A stretch of 64,000 bases of DNA. It comes from Penicillus capitatus. Taxonomy: Eukaryota; Chlorophyta. The notes beneath the pieces were generated by a model, which saw only the letters and a program-made list of their open reading frames with translations, made no database searches and was not told where the DNA came from. Position 1 is the first letter of the stretch, and each line of letters opens with the position of its first letter. Below are positions 59,520 to 64,000 of the stretch, one piece after another. The position numbers and the translations under genes were made by a program. The stretch is taken from positions 682,001 to 746,000 of the forward strand of contig OZ287704.1 in NCBI GenBank assembly GCA_965649825.1, written 5' to 3'.

Positions 59520-62500
59520 CTACACCTGAGGACGCGTCTGGACAACGGTAATGCTGCCGTCTTTGCTGACAACGCCCTCCACGTCCTGTGCTGATCCAAG
59601 GGCTTGCTCAATAGCGTATCCCACTTGACAGATCTTAGACAAGAGGTCGTTTCGAAATCGCCCGTCCTTGATCAGCCGATCGCCCACATAGTCCACCTTC
59701 CGCATCTCAGTGGTATCCATAGTAATGGATTCGTAGAGACCGGCTCCGGCATACCCTTCCAAATCCTCGCCGTTGGAATCCGATCGAAAAATGAGCGACT
59801 CTGTGACGAACATTCCGGCACTCTTGGAGGGGTAGAGGAGAACTTGGGGGCGATCCAGTTTGGCTTTGTTGGCCACAAAAGCCATCGAACTCCCAGGGAC
59901 CATTCCAGACACGAGCGACTCGCCCAGTCCCTTTACCAGCTCACAGTAAATCTCATCCTCCTTGCCGTTCGATGGATTCTTGGTGTGAATGACGAAAGCA
60001 TACTCTGCAGGAATGACCCTCTGAACGAGAACGGCCATTCTCAGGTCTTCGATTCTGAGACCCACTTTACGCATGGAGAAAAAAGCACGGTCATTGTACT
60101 TCGACGCCCACACTCCTTTCAGCGCCTCCACCGCCATCTGCCAACGCTCTTTAGATTCCGGGACTGGAATATTGGCATGCTGCATCAGCTGCTTGAGTTC
60201 AGACTCCAGCTCTTTAGGAATCTTCACTTGCATAACGAGCTTACGGCACTGATCCAGGATCACGGGCGGTCGATTTTCGACCTCTTTCAACTTGCTCTCG
60301 AGCTCTTTCTTAACCTCTTTGTTCGCTTTCAGACCCAAGACGTGTTCAAAGGTCCCGAAGGGAAGTGTAATAGAGGACGGCAGTTGGACCCAGTCTGGGA
60401 TCTTCTCACGCAGTCCAGCGATGTTACGAGATTTGGCACCGACGACTCCTTCGGCAAATTCGTCCATTCCCACAACGAATTTGCCTATCCATTTGGGCAC
60501 AGACATCTTCAGCCATCTCCTGGCAGTGCCCTCCGTGCCCTGATGCTCTTCCATGTCCATCTCCGTTTCGGAGACTTCCTCCCAACGAACCTCTCCCGAA
60601 GCAGCTGGATTGATGCGCAGAACCTTTCCTTGGCGTTTTTGGATCTCTTCCAAATGCCAACTGTCATGGCAGGCGGCGAAGAGCACATTCATGTTTCTGG
60701 CACGGACACTGACATGTGACAATACATCTGGAGCATCTGGTGTCAACAATGCCACGACTCCTTCGGGAATCTCTTCCTCCCCGCTCACACGTTTGGCCAC
60801 CATTACCGTCGGCTCCTTGTACACTTCATTTTGAAATTCGTGCAGATCTGGTACCACTAGGACACGTCCAATGGCAGTCACTGGACTGATGATCTGTGGA
60901 AAGGCAGTCGCAGATGAGGAGTCCGGTATGGAATGTGTAAAGGACGCACTTGCCAGGAACCCAGATTTGCTGCTGCTCGGAAGGCGCCTTCGACGTTTCC
61001 GAGCACCATGCTCAACGCAAATGCCGGTCCGCCACGAATAACCTCTTCCGCAAACAGCTGCACCGCCCAGTCCTCACAGCCAAATGCCGTTCCCATGAAA
61101 GCGGACGGGGAGCCAATCCGATCGAAGACGCGGTCCGACATTTCGGCCAAAGCTCTGCGGAGGCGATCGAGCACAGCTACCCCCTGTAATGCCTCTTCCT
61201 GATTGGGATATCCGTTCTTGATGGAATCGGGCAGTCCCTGCCATGACATCAGACAGAAACAGAGCTCTTCGTTGTCTCCAGCCGAAAGACAGAGATTCTG
61301 AAGCAGAGGCGTGATCAGTCCTGCTGCGGCCAAACCTGCCAATACACCACATCGAGGACATACAGAACATACAGTGGGTCATACCTGAAATACCGGCCCC
61401 ACGTTCTGCCGCTTTGCGAATTTGCTCTTCTAGTGCCAAATCTAGGTACATGAGATCTCTGTTTCCTGGAACGTGGTCGCGAATCTCCATGCGTGCTTCG
61501 ACGGCCGCTTCGAGATATGGCAGAATCTGAGGATCGTTCATGTGAGCCTGCACATACCTACATCAGTCACATCACACATTTATATGCAGATCACAGAGGT
61601 CGACTGAGAACCCGACGTAAGCCTTGGCGTTTCCAGGAAGCTTGTTCTGTACAGCTTGGACAGAAGCTTGAAAATCTGCTCCCGAATGCACGCTCTTCAA
61701 AATACCCAGATAGTTATACATGTCACGGATGAGACCATCCTTCTTGTCTGCATAGTATTGAGGATCTCCCACAACTGGCCGATCGTATCCCTCAACACGC
61801 TCACGTGTGATACCTACCATGACACCGTTAAAAGCGAAAGGGCCAGTGAGAGAGGACCTGAATCCGAGAGATGTCTCCAGTAGACGTCAGGATTGCCGCC
61901 GCTCTCCATGAACTTGATATAGGCCTCGCAGATTGGCACATCGTCAGGCGTGGTGTTGTTGTGCAGTTTCTGATGCCAGGCCTCGAGCCATTCTCCCTGT
62001 ATAGGAAAACTGAATCTGAAGCAGCTTTTGCATCGGCGTGTCTCTTACTCGCACTTCTTTGACTTTGTTACGGTGCATGATGTGAAGGATCTCGTCCCGG
62101 ATGCGTTGGCCATCCCCTCCTCGTCCGACAGTTGCCAGCATCGCCCGTATCCATTCCTGAGGTTCGCCCACTGTCTGTTTGTGTCCCTCTACATCACTAG
62201 ACCTCGTAAGGGAGTTCCATAAAATCACAGAGAAGCGTACGTGTAATGGACTGTGTGAGTCGATCCTGTGCATGGGCCAATTCTCGAGGCTTCGTGTTGT
62301 AGTTTCTCTGCCATGTCAACTGTCTCGTGGCACTGTAGCGCAGCCAGATGTACAACCGGGCTGCTCCATCAGCCAAACTGATATCTGAGTAATTGCCACC
62401 GACCAACTAAGACCAACACTTCACTCATACGAGGGACAAGACTTCAACAGAACACACGAACATTGTCCAGCATATCGGCAACGGTATGGAAACGATGCAT

Positions 62501-64000
62501 CAGAGTCCAGCCACTCTTGTTCACTTCCAGATCCACAATGTTCTGTGTCATTGTATCTTTGAATTCATCCACTTTCGGCATGATTGCTTTACTCCCCTTC
62601 GCCCCTAGAAACAAGGTCACACGATTACGATGTGTGTGATGAAACAGAAAAAGTGTGACCTGGTAGTGGGACGACGAAATTGCCGTGCCCATCTTTGTAC
62701 CATCTCGATCGATCCGCACTTCGCAAAACGAACAACACATTCGAGACGCCTGCATCCCATGGAACAATCAGTTTGGCTCTCTGAAGCGGAACGCGAGATC
62801 CGATCAGTTCAACATCGCACTCTTCTTCTTGACAATCTCCAAAAATTGTCTCTGCTGCTCTCTTGTCCTCCGTTACCTCTGTCAGGTGAGGCGGAAGAAG
62901 CTCTGCAGGAGGTGCATTCCAATCGCGTCCTTTTCCTGTCTTTGACACGCCCCAGTGCAATACGAAGGGAAATGCAGCATCTGTGGTGACGCTGACCGTG
63001 TAAGGCCCTTGCTCTTCGGATTGACTTACAGAAACGAACAGCTCCACATGCGAGCCAAGATTGTAAAGCCTTCTCCATTTAGTATTGGGATCGACTGCTG
63101 CATTCTGTACGATGTAGTCCATGGGCTTCTCTTTCGCTGTCTTCTTTTCTTCTGACAGCAATGGCACTTCAGAAGGCTTGATCAAGGCACGGACATCCAG
63201 ATCTTTGAGTCCTCTGGATGCACCCAACTCGACATCTTTAGGCGCTGCCGGAGGAGGACTGGGAGGCGGCTCCTCTCTCACTGCTGCTGCTGGTGGTGGT
63301 GGCTGCTTCTCTTTTTTCACTTCCGGCGGAGGGGGAGGAGGAGGAGCTGGTGGGGTTTCGACGACAGCGACAGGTGATGAAGGTTCGTCGAGTCGCTGTT
63401 GTTTTCGGAAATCTCGAAAATCCACTTCACCTCGACCAACCTTCCAAAGCTCGTTGAGACTTATGCCACTGTAGAGAAGATTCTTGATCTCTTTGATCCC
63501 GATCTGGTACTCTGCCGCTGCATCTACCTAAGCTCACAATCCCTGTCACATCACACAGCGATCCAGATCTCCCCCTACCTCTGAGCGATTGGGACATCCA
63601 GACACCTCCCACTTGAGATAAGCCCAAATGTCACACAATTTCTAAAGCCACACCGTGAGAAACATCGACGGCGACAGCGAGAGCGATCGTACGGAAGGGA
63701 TGTCGGGAATGGTCGTCACTTTCTCTTTTGTTGGCTTTAGTCCCATTGCAAAATTGCTTCCATTGTTATCGGACCATCGTCCACTCGCGTTATCTTTCAG
63801 CACAAAATTCAACACGTCAGACACTTCGTCTCCCCTCAGTTGAATATTTACAATCCCGCCTTCTGCTTCTCTCCTATCATGTGCATCCCATGTATCCATG
63901 ACAACCACCACACAACGATCGATGACGCCTTACTTAAACTGCGTTTGGAGGGCGCGGTTTTTGTATTGAACGGTGCCGTCAGGTCGACTTGCTTTTCCGG
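59520..64000 (-). CDS. GWD: Alpha-glucan water dikinase, N terminus beyond window
   Basis: GWD phosphorylates starch glucose at C6, opening granules to amylases. The sequence is partial: the N-terminal starch-binding CBM45 starts off the right edge, with one CBM-like unit visible (LNFVLKDNASGRWSDNNGSN). Then a Pro-rich linker, a second domain, and the GWD core: LRYSATRQLTWQRNYNTKPR, GRGGDGQRIRDEILHIMHRN, KDGLIRDMYNYL with SVHSGADF, ANLGSWQ joined to IISPVTAIG, the phosphohistidine site DVLSHVSVRARN, and the ATP domain with IFRSDSNGEDLEGYAGAG, ending VVQTRPQV. The His site matches GWD1, not PWD. Introns are 49-57 nt; the one near 62610-62665 begins GTCACAC and has GTGTGAC before its acceptor, and two others contain TGATGTGAC (61566, 63545). 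The 61,550 join is my best fit. Confidence 0.92.
63260..63365 (-). repeat. Pro-rich low-complexity linker in GWD
   Basis: GGA/GGT/GGC-rich plus strand encodes runs of Pro (TPPAPPPPPPPE, PPPPAAAVREEPPPSPPPAA) on the coding strand. It separates the visible CBM45-like domain from the next domain and is probably a flexible spacer. Confidence 0.8.

Noticed and set aside
59604-60719. Plus-strand ORF of 371 residues
   Set aside because: It is antisense to the GWD catalytic exon, which has clear family motifs.

Overview
This window reads as nuclear DNA of a green alga. The plastid genes are diagnostic: photosystem I subunit PsaL, which red algae keep in the plastid genome, is nuclear here; there is an S1-S1-EF-Ts-EF-Ts polyprotein of the kind known from green plastids; there is alpha-glucan water dikinase for starch; and there is a calredoxin, first described in Chlamydomonas. 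Their N termini look like simple Arg/Ser-rich transit peptides without a signal peptide, which fits a primary green plastid better than a secondary one. Two alpha-tubulin genes suggest a flagellate. I cannot name the species.

The genome is compact and intron-rich. About 28 genes sit in 64 kb, mostly split by GT-AG introns of about 42-60 nt, with many of exactly 47 nt and at least four that fit only with a GC donor. Exon joins below were worked out by hand from reading frame, phase and protein similarity, so individual boundaries may be off.

Layout. 1-6.1 kb: a large minus-strand beta-helix/multi-TM surface protein. 6.9-10.9 kb: exocyst Sec8. 11.7-13.9 kb: class 3 lipase and ribosomal protein eL19. 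14.4-16.3 kb: degenerate metacaspase. 16.8-18.1 kb: RmlD-like reductase, divergent from the plastid EF-Ts polyprotein (18.2-21.8 kb). 21.9-24.7 kb: plastid ribosome hibernation factor, psaL, and divergent KEOPS subunit Cgi121. 24.7-29.2 kb: ATG2-like lipid transfer protein. 29.5-32.1 kb: head-to-head PLAC8 genes. 32.5-37.3 kb: RFC3, DGAT2-like acyltransferase, Mpv17-like protein, DnaJ-ferredoxin protein. 37.5-40.7 kb: tandem alpha-tubulins. 41-46.9 kb: small unknown gene, Cdc123, chorismate synthase, a VIP1/BPA1-like gene, calredoxin. 47.5-54.5 kb: a long alpha-2-macroglobulin with a C-terminal EGF-like module. 55.4-59.2 kb: divergent protein kinase and a plastid-type FAD monooxygenase. 59.5-64 kb: alpha-glucan water dikinase, running off the right edge.

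Shared themes are plastid translation and its pausing (EF-Ts polyprotein, HPF), photosynthesis and redox (PsaL, calredoxin, DnaJ-ferredoxin), storage carbon (GWD, DGAT2) and membrane traffic (Sec8, ATG2). Proximity here gives no evidence of operons. The most unusual DNA-level signal is the 9-mer TGATGTGAC, counted by eye about 20 times on both strands. It is concentrated in introns and gene gaps, sometimes at the splice sites themselves, and some of those introns have complementary ends.
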